From NCBI GenBank assembly GCA_963377175.1, contig CAUJNA010000491.1:925072-989071 (forward strand): a stretch of 64,000 nucleotides of DNA, written 5' to 3'. Origin of the DNA: Effrenium voratum. Its lineage: Eukaryota; Sar; Dinophyceae; Suessiales; Symbiodiniaceae. The notes below the pieces were generated by a model. The model was not told the DNA's origin. It worked only from the letters and a program-made list of their open reading frames with translations, and did not search any database. The position numbers and the translations under genes were made by a program. Of the stretch, positions 43,585 to 55,556 are shown in pieces; the stretch's first letter is position 1; each line of letters opens with the position of its first letter.

Positions 43585-45854
43585 CTGGTCACGTGCTGAA
43601 GGAGATCTGAAAAAAGTGCGGCAACTGGACGAAAGACAATTCCTGTGGTGCAAACTACTGATAAGAGGGAAGCTGATTGTAATGAATTGTTTGTAACAAG
43701 TGGCTTCTTGCATGTTGGTGTCTTTTTTTGTTGATGCCACCCTTTTTGGGTTGGTTTCAAAGTGAAACAGGAAGGAGCGGTTCAAATGCCATGCTGGTGC
43801 CCCGATGCCTCCTGAACGCTGGTGAAGGAAGAACAATTCTTGGTTGTCGGCAAGACCCCTCTGCAAAAAGTTCAACTTGTTGTGGGTGCAAAGGGAAAAA
43901 TAAAAAGGTCTTAACGAAAACGTTAGTTTTTAAAGATTCAACCGAATAGTAATCAAGAATCAAGAGGAAACTGTGGCCAACTGCGGCATCCCTACATTGG
44001 CCGCAGGACAATCCATGCGGCATTCTCGCTTCCTGAGAAGAGATCCTCCTACCAACAAACCGACTCAGCTTTTGTCCCAGCCCCAAGTAAAAGTATGCTT
44101 TGGCACTCTGGTCCAGGTTAGTGAACTTTAAGATATACAATGATTTCACAAAAGAGCCCTCGGAAACGTGGAAGCGCAAAGCTTGCCAAAAGGACTGTCG
44201 GTCCTCGGTGCCACTAGCAAACAACATTAACACGGGACCTCAAAATAAACCCACCTGTAGAGGACCCTCCTTCTGGGAGACGGCTTCTCGGAGGTTGCTT
44301 GCTGGGGGGAATTTGTTAGCCCCAACTGAGAACATTGAAAAAAAAACTCACCTTCAGCCACCCCTGCAAATATTCCCATCCCAAAATGCAAGAACCCAAA
44401 GGAACTGGGAGCTTTGTGCAGTTTGAGTAGCCCAAATGCCGTACAACACGGATTAACGAGTGCGGGCATGCCAGGGGTACCGTCGATGCCGGAAATATAT
44501 GGACATACTACACGTCGGGGAGCCCAATCTGTTCCCGGCCAGTGGGGTATTTGCTGGATTCATTTGTGTATTGAAACAGTTCTACCCCAGGTTGCTACAA
44601 GGCGTCCTTGCCTTCAAATGTCTGCCTAGAAAATTGTCAGCCGATTCCTTTCTGTGATTCTGTGGTTCATTTTATCGCTTCAAACACGACCTCTCATTAT
44701 TGCCCTTGCCCTTATTGGAATGATAAGCCGCCCCACTTCAAACATGATGGAAACTGCTTCTCCGCACCCCGCCACCCCGTGCCCTCCTGCGAAGTCGGGC
44801 AGCCACCGTAAGTGCCCAAGCCTGTATGCTTACTTGCGACCAGCGTGGGAGACACATGCGACCCGATTTCAATTTTGGTTCGTTGGTGGGGCGGTTTTCC
44901 AGGCAACCGGTCCAAATCCAAAACCACCAATCCAAACCACCAGTTGAGGGTTACCTGAGTGATAGGGCTTCGGTGTTTTGGGGGGGTACTGCTCCATAGT
45001 TATTCTTGAAACATCACCTGTTTTTTTTAACCAACAAAAGCACACATTTGGGGAACGCTGGGAATCAAGAGCATGCGTGTGTGTTGGTTGTTTTTTGGGG
45101 GACACCTGCTCTTCTGCCAAGAACTTCTTTGCAGCATGCGCTGCAATTCCAATTTCCAAGAATGGCTCGAAATCACAAAGTTTTACTCGAACACCGCAAC
45201 AAGGATAGGAGAATTCCAAGTGGGTTCAATCAAGCGTTTGCAGACAAAGTAACAGAACCGTAGATCATATCTACCTCGCTTGCTTTCATAGGGGGTGTGC
45301 TCCAAAACGGTGTGGTTTCCTTTTAGTTCCCCTTTCAAACCATCCTAAATGGGTACCCTCAAAACAAGACACAAATGTATCTTTAGCTGGTCCATGATCA
45401 AGATATGCGATAAAAGGTCTCAGAAAAAGCTCTCTGCAGCTCATGGAATTTCCCCACTTAGGGAGACCTGAGACCCTTTGTGGCTCCAATCTCCCTCTTA
45501 TGGGCCAACTGGGTGTCATGCGTTTTGGTTCGCTTTTCGGGGCAGTAATCCTAGAAGCCAAAACAGGGGTCCACCTCCTGTTGGGAGGTTCCTGTAAAAA
45601 CAATATTTTTTTTGGGTGGGGTCCAAAATCTACGGGGGAGTAACCAAATTTGCGGCTGAGGGAGAAACGCTCCAATACAACTGGTTTGCATTTGCTTAAG
45701 CCATCCAGGGGCATGTTTAAACTGGCCAAACTTGGAATGTGGTTTTTCGAGTTTGACCATTGAGGGGACTTTTTGTTTGAGAATGGCCAATCTTCAGGGA
45801 AGGGACCCTGCCCAACAAGCTTTTTGGGGTCCCTTCCCTGTTGTCTTTTTCCTT

Positions 45855-45932
45855 TCACTTGTTGAACGCTTCGGGCCGGGGTCCCCGCTGCCCTTGAGCC
45901 GCTGCCAAACCTTGTGGGTCTCGCTGAAGACC
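45855..45932 (-). CDS. Minus-strand exon candidate
   Basis: The minus strand reads VFSETHKVWQRLKGSGDPGP and then KRSTS after AGCGCCAG. The donor is uncertain (AACAA-GTGAAAG is one option). A MITE-like repeat copy lies about 70 bp upstream (46001-46094). No family is recognised. Confidence 0.4.
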   Translation of the reverse strand, partial: GLQRDPQGLAAAQGQRGPRPEAFNK

Positions 45933-46000
45933 CTGGCGCTTTTGGTTGGAATTTCAGCCGGCCAAGTCCTCGAAAGTCTCCCCCCCGTTTCATGTCATCT

Positions 46001-46094
46001 AGGTCCTCCAGTAGAGAGGATAAAATTAAGGGTACCTTTTTTTCCCGTATTTTATTTTAGGGGAACCCTCCCAACCAAAAAAGGGGTGAGATTG
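46001..46094. repeat. MITE-like repeat B, copy 3
   Basis: Starts AGGTCCTCCAGTAGAGAGG and contains AAGGGTACC and AGGGGAACCCTCCCAACC as in copy 2. The right end is cut short, before the CCTAG terminus. Confidence 0.78.
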
Positions 46095-46708
46095 GTGTCA
46101 TTGAACGTTCCTCGTTAAAACTCATGACCATCTGATGGTCCAAACAAAAACCGAACTCAAGAGATCAACCAACTTGTCCAACCGAATCGCTTCACCCCGG
46201 CCCTCGTAGTCCAGGAAACGGTTTGGGTGCGGCGTTTGTAGATCTCCTCCTTGAGTGTACTCAAAGAGGTCTGAAGGATTTCTAAACAAGAACCAACAAG
46301 GAGAACAAGGGAAATCCGCAAAAGGCACCTCCGAACTGTTTTCTGGAGAAGCTGGGTTTTCAAGATTGGTCAACTATCCGGCTACCCTCCCACCAACTAA
46401 GATGGAAGTGCCTAGACTGGAGCAAGACGACTGTCCTCTTGAAAGAGACCGCGCGTAAGGAGCGGAAAACAAGGGACATTTGTGGAGCTCATAACAAGAA
46501 CCCTGCCTCTTGAAAAGGGGCTTTGTGCACTTCCATGTTAGTTGGAGGGAGGGTATTCAGTATTTCGGTATTTCACTACGTCGTGCTTGAATTGGTTGCG
46601 TAGGGGCTCAAGAAGTCGAGTCATTTGCCCGACACATGACTGAATTGATTGAGAACCCGCTACCACGGAAGGCCCTTCCCCCAAAGAACAACAGCAAGGG
46701 ATGTTCGA

Positions 46709-46904
46709 CTGCTGGCTTTCACGTTGACCCCCGCAAAGTCATCTGAAAAGTTGGCCAGATGTGGTTGCTATCTGCTGTCTTTCATTTTCATCCCTGCACC
46801 CCATGGTCCGGACAGTTGGCAAGATGTTGTCGCTATCGGCTGCTGTCTTTCATTCTGATCCCTGCACCCCATAGTTTCGAAAGCTGGCAAGATGTTGTGG
46901 CGAC
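46709..46904. repeat. Tandem repeat, 65-68 bp units
   Basis: About two and a half units with starts at 46750, 46815 and 46883. Shared words are GTTGGCAAGATGTTGTCGCT, TGCTGTCTTTCATT and ATCCCTGCACCCCAT. A degenerate half unit precedes them. Confidence 0.8.
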
Positions 46905-48441
46905 GCTTCCCCGTAAGAGGCCCTCTGGCTGCACGGATGGTTTGCCTGGGTGCGCCAGGCCAACTTCTGAAGTGAACCGGGCTGTGGCGTGCTATAGTCC
47001 TGCTTGATGGAGGTATCCTGCCATTCCTGGCAATTTGTAGCATCACTCTTGCCTCCATTTGCTTGAGCCTCCTGGAAAACGGATTTGAGCTGGGCAACTG
47101 AAGGCAACCAAAATGTGGGTGTGTCTTCCTTTATTGACGCCCCAATCCCAAAACCCAGACCAAGGAAGCCCCAACGGGACACCTCTTAGGATAGTAAGTG
47201 CTTTCTGTTGGACATCGGACGCTATGCAGTTCTGATGTTCCGTGCAAATTGCTGGAACTCCTTTGTAAATGGGCGTGGCTTAACATGGGGACTCTGAAAG
47301 TTGTGGCTTTCCAATTGAACTTCCTTTCAAGCCCAACCCAAAAAGGCGATTTTCCAGAAAAACACGCCCAAACCAATCGAACCAACCCCTAATTCGGGGG
47401 GTGGCCGCCCATCCCAAACCCAAGGACCCCTGGGCCCCGCTTCACGTCTTTCGCGCCGTGGGCCATCTTCTGCGCGCGGTGCCTCGAAGGCTCCACTGCG
47501 ATTTGGGTTCTTCAGGGACCAAGGGGATCCCTGGGTGTGCTCAGGTTTCCACCGGTCTTTGGAACATTTGGTTACTTACTGCCTGACAGCTTTATATCGT
47601 TGCAACACTTGTTTGTGCAATCAGGCCTGGCTCGAGTCGGGAAACCAACAGTAGGCAGTTTACAGCGCGGTTTCAACATGTTCAACAAGGGGATGCCCCT
47701 TCCACCCTTCGGTTGAGACCTCCTACAAAATGGCAATCTTGTTAACCCTTGAAGGGGGGCTGGGGGCGTGTGCTTTGATCGACCTCCAAATGCTTCTGGC
47801 GTTTGTTGCATTCCTCACCAGGAAGTTGATCAACTTGAAGGGACATGAGTGATGCTCGGGGAAACCGCTGTCATCCTCAAGCTGGAGCAGGCCAAAGATC
47901 AGACCAAAGAGCGACTACGCCCGCTTGATTGAACTAAAAGGACTGCCCTTTCCGTGTTTTTGGTGCCCGGTGGCCTGTTGCTTGGATGTGCTTGGATAGT
48001 GGAATCCTCTTGGGTCACACATATGCATCGGCCTGAGCATCAACACGACTAGAGTGAGGTTGTGATGCAACATTTGTATTCACTGTTTGTTTCACTTTCG
48101 GTCACCCTAAAAAATCATACCATGTATCCTTCTATCAAACCAATCGGACTTTCCACTGGTCAACATTTATGGGGGCGTTATTGGTGGGGGGAAATGGCCG
48201 CCCCGATTTTGGTTGGGTCCCAGGCCCCGATTTTGGTTTACATGGCTAAACCATCCCCAAACCCCCAAACCCTGGATCATTCCCTAGAAAAGGTGGTTTC
48301 GGAAAGTCGCAACTACTGGCGACTGGGTGTGTCCTTTTCTTTTAGGGACCCCCAACATGGTGGGTTTCTCTTTTAGATTGCTAGGTGGGTGTCCTTTCTT
48401 TTCACTTGAGAACCACCCCAAAAGAGCCACGTGGGCCTCAC

Positions 48442-48588
48442 CCTGCGCTGTCGGTCTTCAGCTCCTTTCGAGCCGAGCTGCGTCATGGCCCAGGTGGCTT
48501 CCTCATCAGAGATGGCCACTAAGGTCTGCACAAGCCTCATGCGATCGCTTCGATCAAGGAAGGAGTTGGAACAGAGAAAAACCCATCC
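48442..48588 (-). CDS. Minus-strand exon candidate (147 bp), best of the chain
   Basis: Between CCAACTCAG and a CAGG-GTGAGG donor the minus strand is open and protein-like: SFLDRSDRMRLVQTLVAISD is followed by EEATWAMTQLGSKGAEDRQR. It is rich in charged residues and has an amphipathic pattern, while the opposite strand is not. 147 bp is 49 codons in phase. It may be helical; no family is recognised. It is probably one exon of a long minus-strand gene. Confidence 0.55.
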
Positions 48589-48979
48589 CTGAGTTGGCAT
48601 CCTTTTTGCGGGAATCCCCTTTCAGTGGATTCCCAACATGCTTTGTGGCTTCCTTTATTCCCAAAACCCCTTTCTGCCTTCATAAGCACCAGCGATATCT
48701 CACTTCACTGGACGGCACGACAAGTCAACGATATCTCACCCTGGTCCGGGGTTGGGAAGGAAAAGTAACCAAACTATGTTGCCACTAAAAAATGGCAACC
48801 AAACCCGCAAAGTGTTTGTAATTCAGGAACTCGGGATTTTTTTGTAGTTGGCGTCGTCCCGAAGCCCGAAAGTGTCGCATTTTAGCCCTGAGACTCAGGG
48901 ATCGTTCTCCCCCTTGAACATCACCCCTAAATGGAAGCTCACCATTCTTTTGATAAGGTGATGATGTCAAAAATAGATA

Positions 48980-49070
48980 CCTGGAGTCTGCATGACCCTT
49001 CAAAAATGGAGTCATTACCCAAAATATTGGGGTCATGGAGCCATTTTCAAAGGGTCATGGGGACTCCGGG
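48980..49070. repeat. 91-bp palindromic repeat, copy 2
   Basis: Second copy of the 38684-38774 repeat, same length, with inverted-repeat ends (CCTGGAGTCTGCATGACCC and its imperfect complement). Both copies are preceded by GATA. Confidence 0.85.
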
Positions 49071-49430
49071 TAGAAGGAACCTCTGTTTCTCTCTCGCGCT
49101 CTCTGCCGCACCATCGGGAAGCAGTCCACCAGAGGTGGGGTCTGTTTGTCCACCTTGTCTTTGGAGTAGGGAACAGGTGGTGCGCATAGCTGTCGTCTGT
49201 GTGTCTGTGTGTCTGGGTGTCTGGGTGTCTGGGTGGGGGGGAGGGTGGGCGGGCTACTTCTTTATAGCGCTGAGGCATCCATGATTGATAGCCCGCACTT
49301 GGTTACTTGCCTGCCATCTCGGATGGGAAATCAAGAAAAAACTGGCTATGGACCCATGACCGTGTCAGTGCCCTCCATGCATAAACCGGCAGCAGCTGAA
49401 GCTTGTTGGATGACCTGTCCGGAACATCAC

Positions 49431-49605
49431 CTGTGAAGGGCAGAACTTCCCGGCCAAGGAAGTCCGGGGACGCAAAAAAGCCTCCAGAAGTTCGTCAGGG
49501 GCGCGGAAACATCCGGCGAGGCAGCTTGATAGACCAAACGAGTCGTCTGCGTCTATATGTCGAGGCCGCCCAAGAGGACGCTTGGGGCCGTGCACCCAAA
49601 GTCGG
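49431..49605 (-). CDS. Minus-strand exon candidate (175 bp)
   Basis: The minus strand reads LWVHGPKRPLGRPRHIDADD, then SFGLSSCLAGCFRAPDELLE and AFLRPRTSLAGKFCPSQ, ending at CAG-GTGATG, a good donor; an acceptor-like CTTCTGAG lies upstream. The plus strand is also open over the same stretch (IDQTSRLRLYVEAAQEDAWG), so strand is not certain. No family is recognised. Confidence 0.4.
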
Positions 49606-49888
49606 CTCAGAAGTCTGATTTTCGAGGCTAGGGAAGCCGCATGATGTAGTCCACTCATACTCATGGCGGTGCTTGTTTTGTGGCTAGGGACACCAAAGAA
49701 AGAGATTACAGCTAGAGTGCCCATTTCCCGAATCCGGTTGGCACCCCAAAGGACTTCCCAAATGGGTGGTTGTTCAACAATCTGCATCCCTGGAATATTG
49801 GGACAAACTACCTGTTCTTCTTCGAACGGGTGATTGGTGGTTTAAGCCACTAATTTGACATGGGAAGATTCCAGAATCGGAGTCGCTC

Positions 49889-49944
49889 GGTTGCTTTCTG
49901 CTCCCCTGCTAAAAGTTTCACTTTCAGTGGTTTAATGGAAATGC
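49889..49944 (+). repeat. Dispersed repeat family A, partial copy
   Basis: The first half of the family (GGTTGCTTTCTGCTCCCC, CTAAAAGTTTCACTTTCAG), sharing the preceding GCTC with the copy at 34616. It ends just before the MITE-like repeat at 49963. Confidence 0.65.
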
Positions 49945-49962
49945 ACCAAAGGGAGATTCCCT

Positions 49963-50077
49963 AGGTCCTCCAGTAGAGGGTTGGAATAAGGGTACCCTTT
50001 TTTCTGTAGTCTATCTTTAATAGTGGAACGAACCCTCCCCCCCAAAAGTTGGTAAAAGGGCACTACTGGAACCTAGT
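49963..50077. repeat. MITE-like repeat B, copy 4
   Basis: About 115 bp with ends CTAGGTCCTCCAGTAG and CTACTGGAACCTAG, which are inverted repeats of each other. A TTCCAG immediately after it could act as splice acceptor for the next exon candidate. Confidence 0.83.
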
Positions 50078-50082
50078 TCCAG

Positions 50083-50192
50083 ACTCGGAGCGTGCTCCAG
50101 TTGAAAACGCGTGGCACTCGGCCCCCCCGCTGCACGGCCAGGTCGCACCGCTCTTGGTCCGCTTGGCCTCAGGGCTGCGTTTGGAACGCGCA
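50083..50192 (+). CDS. Plus-strand exon candidate beside a MITE-like repeat
   Basis: After CTAGTTCCAG the plus strand reads SERAPVENAWHSAPPLHGQV and then APLLVRLASGLRLERA before GTGTGCG. The composition is protein-like. The acceptor lies six bases from the end of repeat B copy 4. No family is recognised; the minus strand is also open. Confidence 0.33.
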
Positions 50193-50559
50193 GTGTGCGT
50201 TAGCTTTATAAATACTGGCTTCGTGCATTGCCATGAGAAAATAGGAAAAGCAGAAAGAAGGACATACGTGATGTGATGGACGTATATTTGTATATCTGCA
50301 GAAAGGATCCCCGACCGAGTGGATTGGTCACAAAAACTGGCCAGAGTTCTTGCGTACCACAAAGAGCATCCTGCGAAAATGTGACTTTGGTGCAGAATTT
50401 GTGCTTTCCTGAAGGTATCGCTTGACGAATTCCAACGGGCGCGAAATCGTGGCAGGCGCAGCACTTTGGAGATGCCGTTGCCGAAGTCATGGCAGGCGCA
50501 GCATTCTGTGCATCTGAGCGTGTGTTTGCTTGGCAGGGGCAGCGTTTGGCAGCTGTCTA

Positions 50560-50690
50560 AATGGCAGCATTTGCAGCCGTGCCAGAACACATCATCGAGC
50601 CGCACTTCAGGACTCCCCAATCGAAAGATTCGGACGCGTGGGTGATTTGGAATTTGCTCGCATCTGCGGTCGCGGGAGCGACCTATATAC
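50560..50690 (+). CDS. Plus-strand coding-like stretch
   Basis: One plus frame reads AAFAAVPEHIIEPHFRTPQS, then KDSDAWVIWNLLASAVAGAT up to a stop near 50,690. Downstream, 50,815-51,080 contains another plausible plus frame (MPLTYAIGDANATPRSARAK). These may be exons or a decayed gene. No family is recognised. Confidence 0.3.
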
Positions 50691-51084
50691 GCTTGTAGAA
50701 CCAGCTGCAATGCAAAGAAGCCTGCAGAAATGGGGTTCCGCTCTTGGAAGGCTTTCGTCTTGAAGTACTTAGCGCCTTACAGCGCGGGATGCATGGGGCC
50801 AGGCTGGCAGATACATGCTGCGCCTGACGCGTTGGCACTTCAAGCCATATGTTAAACATATGCCGCTGACATATGCCATTGGCGATGCCAATGCGACCCC
50901 TCGATCTGCCAGAGCGAAAAACAAAGTGCTGAGAGTTTTCGACATAGCTGACTGCGTGGAGGTTTTGCATGTGAGGGTCTTTGCATGTCTCGGATTTGGG
51001 ATTATTCGCTGCTTGGCAGATGCAAGTGTCGCATACTTCAATAAGCAGACTTGTGGGGTTATCCGGCCCTTTAATTTTACCATT

Positions 51085-51465
51085 GTAGATGCTGCACTTC
51101 CTGCCTTCTTGCTTTCTCCCTTCCTTCCTTTCTTCTCTTCTTTCTTTGCTCTTGCTGCTTTCTGGTGCTTTCTGTTTTGTTGTTTCTAACTTGTCTTTTG
51201 CTGCTCCTTCTGGTTCTTGCTTTCTTTGTGCAGACTGCTTCTTTCCAGCTTGCTTGACTCTGCGTTATTCTGTCTTGCTTTCTTTCTTTGCTGTCTCTTC
51301 TTCTGTTCTCTGTTTTCTAACTTTCTTTCTTTTGCAGATTCCTTGCTCTTCTGCCTTGCTGCCTCCTTGCTTTGCTGCCTCTTCTCGCTTTCTACTTTTC
51401 CTCTCTCCTTCTTCTGTCTTCTGTTTTTCTTCCCCTTATCCTTTCTTCTTCTGTCTTACCTTAAA
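51085..51465. repeat. CT-rich pyrimidine tract
   Basis: About 380 bp of TTTCTTGC/CCTTCTTT-type sequence, nearly all pyrimidine on the plus strand. Phe/Leu/Ser-rich frames here are artefacts. Confidence 0.88.
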
Positions 51466-51480
51466 AAAGGCACTCCGGCT

Positions 51481-51704
51481 GGCTCGATTCCGGGACGACC
51501 TGACAGGTTTGCTGAAATGCTGCGGCTTGCCAAAATTCTGCACCAGTCACTAGTCGGGGATGCAACTCCACTGGATACTGGAAGAAAGCACCTAGCCGTG
51601 CATCCATGCTCGGGAGCCCATCCTGCAAACATCGCCCCGCTGGAAATGAAGGAAGAACCAGCGAAAGGCAACTGCCTTTTTCAGCGCGGGATGACACGTG
51701 CATA
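51481..51704 (+). CDS. Weak plus-strand coding-like stretch
   Basis: The plus strand reads RPDRFAEMLRLAKILHQSLV and then GDATPLDTGRKHLAVHP, ending at a stop near 51,704. The minus strand is equally open. No family is recognised. Confidence 0.22.
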
Positions 51705-51907
51705 GGATGGTCCACATTGAGTGAACCTTAAGTTGCCATACCGTGGATGAACAAAAATCCAGCACAGACCCCAAGAATACTTGTTGATCAACCACCAACA
51801 ACTTGGTGCGAATGTGATTTCTCCACAGTTTATTTGATCTCAAGCTCCAGGTAGCCCTTTCTCCAATGGACGTTGGACCAGCGGCATTTTTTTTCCGGAG
51901 GATTGAC

Positions 51908-51965
51908 CAGGGTCCAGGCCCAGTGCGCGCTGCAAAGGAGCCATGCTGTCCAAGACCTCCGCTAG
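51908..51965 (-). CDS. Minus-strand exon candidate (58 bp)
   Basis: After GAAGCCGCAG the minus strand reads LAEVLDSMAPLQRALGLDP, followed by GTCAATC as donor. The open frame goes on (GQSSGKKMPLVQRPLEKG), so the exon may be longer. Helical pattern; no family recognised. Confidence 0.42.
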
Positions 51966-51969
51966 CTGC

Positions 51970-54900
51970 GGCTTCTTCCCGGGGGAGGGGTGGCCAATCA
52001 AACCATCAGCCTAAACACCTTTGAAAGACGTCGAAAGACTCGTCCCCAAGTTCGGGCTGCAACACAAATATCAGCGTTCAACCGCATTTTACCGGGTGAG
52101 ACAAAAGGGCCGAAGGCCAAACTAGGCCTTCGCAGGCTGAGGGTCGATAGGATGGATGGAGCCAGGGTGTCTGACTTGAGTTGACGGCCGACAACCAGCA
52201 ACGACGTGTTTTGCCTAAACCAACGAAAAACACTGGCAACAAAAAGGATCTCAGTCTGAAAGCTGAACAGGCGTTCCCAAAGGGAAGCTCCAGAAAATGG
52301 CTCTTGGAAAAATCGAGAAGGATGGGGCCACTTGGCAACCGAACGCGAACAGCGGCGAAGCCCTTGACTGCTCCATTGCTGAACAAAGGTGGGTGGACTG
52401 CGGATGTGAACCCCTGTGGGCATCAATGACATGGTTTCATATCAGCTATGAATTTGGGGTCTTTTGCCAGTGACGACGCAGCGGCACTTGAACTGGGTCA
52501 TGTTGTCTGTTCTGGGGGCTGTCAAAGCCAGAAACTGGGCTCGTTCCGCCCGCTGTGACCCATCACTTCGGGGGTCACTTTGAACGTGGCAAAACCACAG
52601 GCCGACTAAACAAGAACCCTGAAACGCCCCCCCCTGCCTCCAGCAAACGCGACTGATAAAGCCTGCAAATAGGCCGAAGGCTCAGATCGGACAGCCAACT
52701 TGATATGGAGCTGAAGCGGACCCTCTTTTTGGCGGCTGAAAGGGAGCGAAAGGCAGCCAGTGAGCACAGAAACCACAGAAACGCCAGACTTGACTCACTT
52801 TTTGCTTCACTTATCTTGGTTGCTGGCGAGACCCCTCTGCGTTTGACTTTTTGTGGGGGAAACCCCCATGATTTCCCAAAAAGTTAGGTCTAAAATCCAA
52901 CCCATTAGCAGTGGAGCTATGGCCCTGTTGGGCAGGCTCATGTACAGATAGGCCGCTGGCGCCTATATTGGTTTCATGGTGGCCTGTGACCTGGGAGAAA
53001 ACATGTGCTGCCAAGGGCAGGGTGGTTGAAGCCCTGACCAGGCCGTTTTGTCATTCGAAGTCCGCTACCATGCGCTGTATGCACCTGATCAGCTCCTTCG
53101 CGCGGCCATGGCATTCGTCCATTGCTTAGAGGGGAACGTGTAGGGAGAGAGGTGGCCTGTTTTCCAACACTACACCTTTTGTGGACCTTCCGGCGTTTAT
53201 GGTTAAACAGCAGCTCAGGGGTCAAATAATTAGGCGATTTCTGAGAAAGCGGCAAAGGACATGTCAGCAAACCCGAGGAATCCAATCACACTAGGGGGCA
53301 GTGACATGAAGGGACTTGCTCTAATTCACCCCCCTTGCAGATCCCTGCAGCTCAACACAGGCCCGGAATCACCTTTAGACGGACAAATCTTGTTGGTTCC
53401 ATTGGCACTCAGCCCCCCACATTCTCTGAAGGGCGGGGCCAACCCTGGCTAAACGTTGTTTCTGGGAAGCCTCCTGATAGGTTCCCCTTTTGAGCTGCCC
53501 TACGCCCCTGCAAAAACGAGCCTGGTCTCGGCGTCCAGGTGCTGCTGAACCCGGGCGTGCTCACCTGACGCAAAGCGCATTGAGGCTACACTTGGTTTGG
53601 GTTTGCGCCTACAAGGCAACCGAAAGGAACACAACCCATTTGGAGGGTTTGTTTCTTGGAGAATGGCACTTTACAGTTGGATAAACGTAGATGGCGCAAT
53701 GCCCCCCCCAATGTTGGCTTTGTCACTATCTACTTTCACCCAACTGTGCCCCTCAAACTGATGGCCAATGCCCCCTTGCATGTTTGACAATGGAGACTGC
53801 AGGTACTCCATTGCAACGAGAAGGCACTGAGAATCAAGGTGGATACCGTGGATGGACATCCTGCACCAGTTGGGATTGGCAGTTTACCAACTAGCAAATA
53901 TTCAATTCGGGTTTTATCACTCGGGACCAAGTGGTGCAACACGGATTCTGTCCATCCACAGCACTAGGGTGTTGAGAAGGAGAACCCAAGGGAATGGGTT
54001 CAATTCTCCAGATACTTTCTGCCTTTTGGTATGTTCAAGGTGCCCATGTGTCAAAGAAATGGGCGAAGGGTCAGGTTGAGGAGACCAGGACTTGGACATA
54101 CCAGATCTATGGTTAATGGCTGTTAATGGGCTATTATAGATTGCTGCCGCTTGCAACGAGTCGGCAGGCACGCGTCCGCATGCCTTGGCAGACCTCACCA
54201 ATGCAAGCACAAGAACCCTACAGGGGGCTTACCTGAGCCACTGCTTGAGGATCACAGCCGTTCCGCCAACTAACAAAGCATTTGGAAGTTCATATTCTGC
54301 TTGTCCTCTTTAAGTTGGGAGCCTTCTCAATTCGGGTTCGCTGAGGCAAATAAGTCCTAGGCTGTTCCAGTGGGATGTTGGGTGTGTGCAATGCGACTGG
54401 GAGAGACGGGTGTTCACCGAGCGTTGCATTCCGTTTTCGGAGGTGAAACCACAACTTAACCTTGAGAAAATGCCCTTGATACTGACGGACACCCCCATTA
54501 AACCTCCGGAAGTTGGCAAAACAAAACCTCCCAGAAACAGTCCGAAAGAAACACATCCACTACATTTTTGCCACGCCCTCCAGTTGTTTCCACAAGGTCA
54601 TGATATGCGACACATGACTCCAAGAAACTGGCCACGGCATGGACGACACAATCAAGGAGCCTTTGAACTTGGACTTTGCCCTTCTTCTCTTGGTTGCTGC
54701 AACGACCCCCCTGCAAAAAGTTGAGCACGTTTGGGGGGGTTTAGTGGAAAACCCAACAAAATATTTCAACCAAAAAGTGAAAGTCTAAAGATCCGTTGCC
54801 CAAAAGCAGTCAAGTTCTTGGCCACGGCTTTGTTCACGCGGCGTCACTGGCACTTGGGGTTGGAGGCCTTTGCCCGTCTGCCGGAGTTTCTCCTTTCTGT

Positions 54901-55260
54901 GCTCTGACAGCTGCCAAGGAAAACATCTATATATCTGAGGGTTAAAGAAAGTGTCAACAAGGTTTCAACCAATAATACTTGATAATTGTTTCAGCAACCT
55001 CCGTTGCTTCATACTATGGTTAAACCTCTATTGTTTTACAACCTCCTTTCGGTTTCACGTCAAAGGGGCTTATTGTTTCAACAAATACTGTCGAAGAACA
55101 AACCGGACCCCGTAAACCGAACCTCTTTTTGCTTTTCGGGCGGGAAACCACAACTTACAAGTCATTTTGAGGATGCGGTTCTTCGGCCCAGAACAAAAAC
55201 GGCTCAGGGTTTTCGCATGGACCCCACACGACCCCGAAACACGAAAACCGTGGGTCGACG
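51970..55260. other. Mostly non-coding, one weak exon hint
   Basis: At 53,500-53,575 the minus strand reads SGEHARVQQHLDAETRLVF, a weak exon hint with a GTGAGC donor-like word upstream. Decayed traces of repeat family A are seen near 52,858 and 54,738. Otherwise no gene, RNA or array is recognised. Confidence 0.3.
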
Positions 55261-55264
55261 GCAC

Positions 55265-55338
55265 CGCCGGGAATCCCACGCTTGGCACGGCTCAAGCGCT
55301 CCGATGAGCCCAGCTCCGCCAGACGCGCCGACATCTGC
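55265..55338 (-). CDS. Minus-strand exon candidate (74 bp)
   Basis: Between CGTCTTAG and GCG-GTGCCG the minus strand reads MSARLAELGSSERLSRAKRG and then IPG. The open frame extends both ways. The plus strand is open too (MARLKRSDEPSSARRAD). No family is recognised. Confidence 0.35.
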
Positions 55339-55556
55339 CTAAGACGCGCCGCCGCGTGCCACGGCACGGGTGCCGCTGGATGCCGTTTCATCCCGGTTGA
55401 AAAGCCCGGGAAGACTGGGGCTCCAAATGTAAAGGCTTCATTTGGCCAATTGTCTTTAACTGGTTTCTAGGGCCTTATGATAACTTGTGGGCCTTAAGGC
55501 TTATTCAGCCCGCAACTTGGCGGTACACTGAGCAGTCCTGAAATGAAAGTGAGAAC

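Noticed and set aside
51089..51705. Phe/Leu/Ser-rich frames of 154-162 residues resembling membrane proteins
   Set aside because: The DNA is a CT-rich simple tract; hydrophobicity follows from TTT, CTT and TCT codons.
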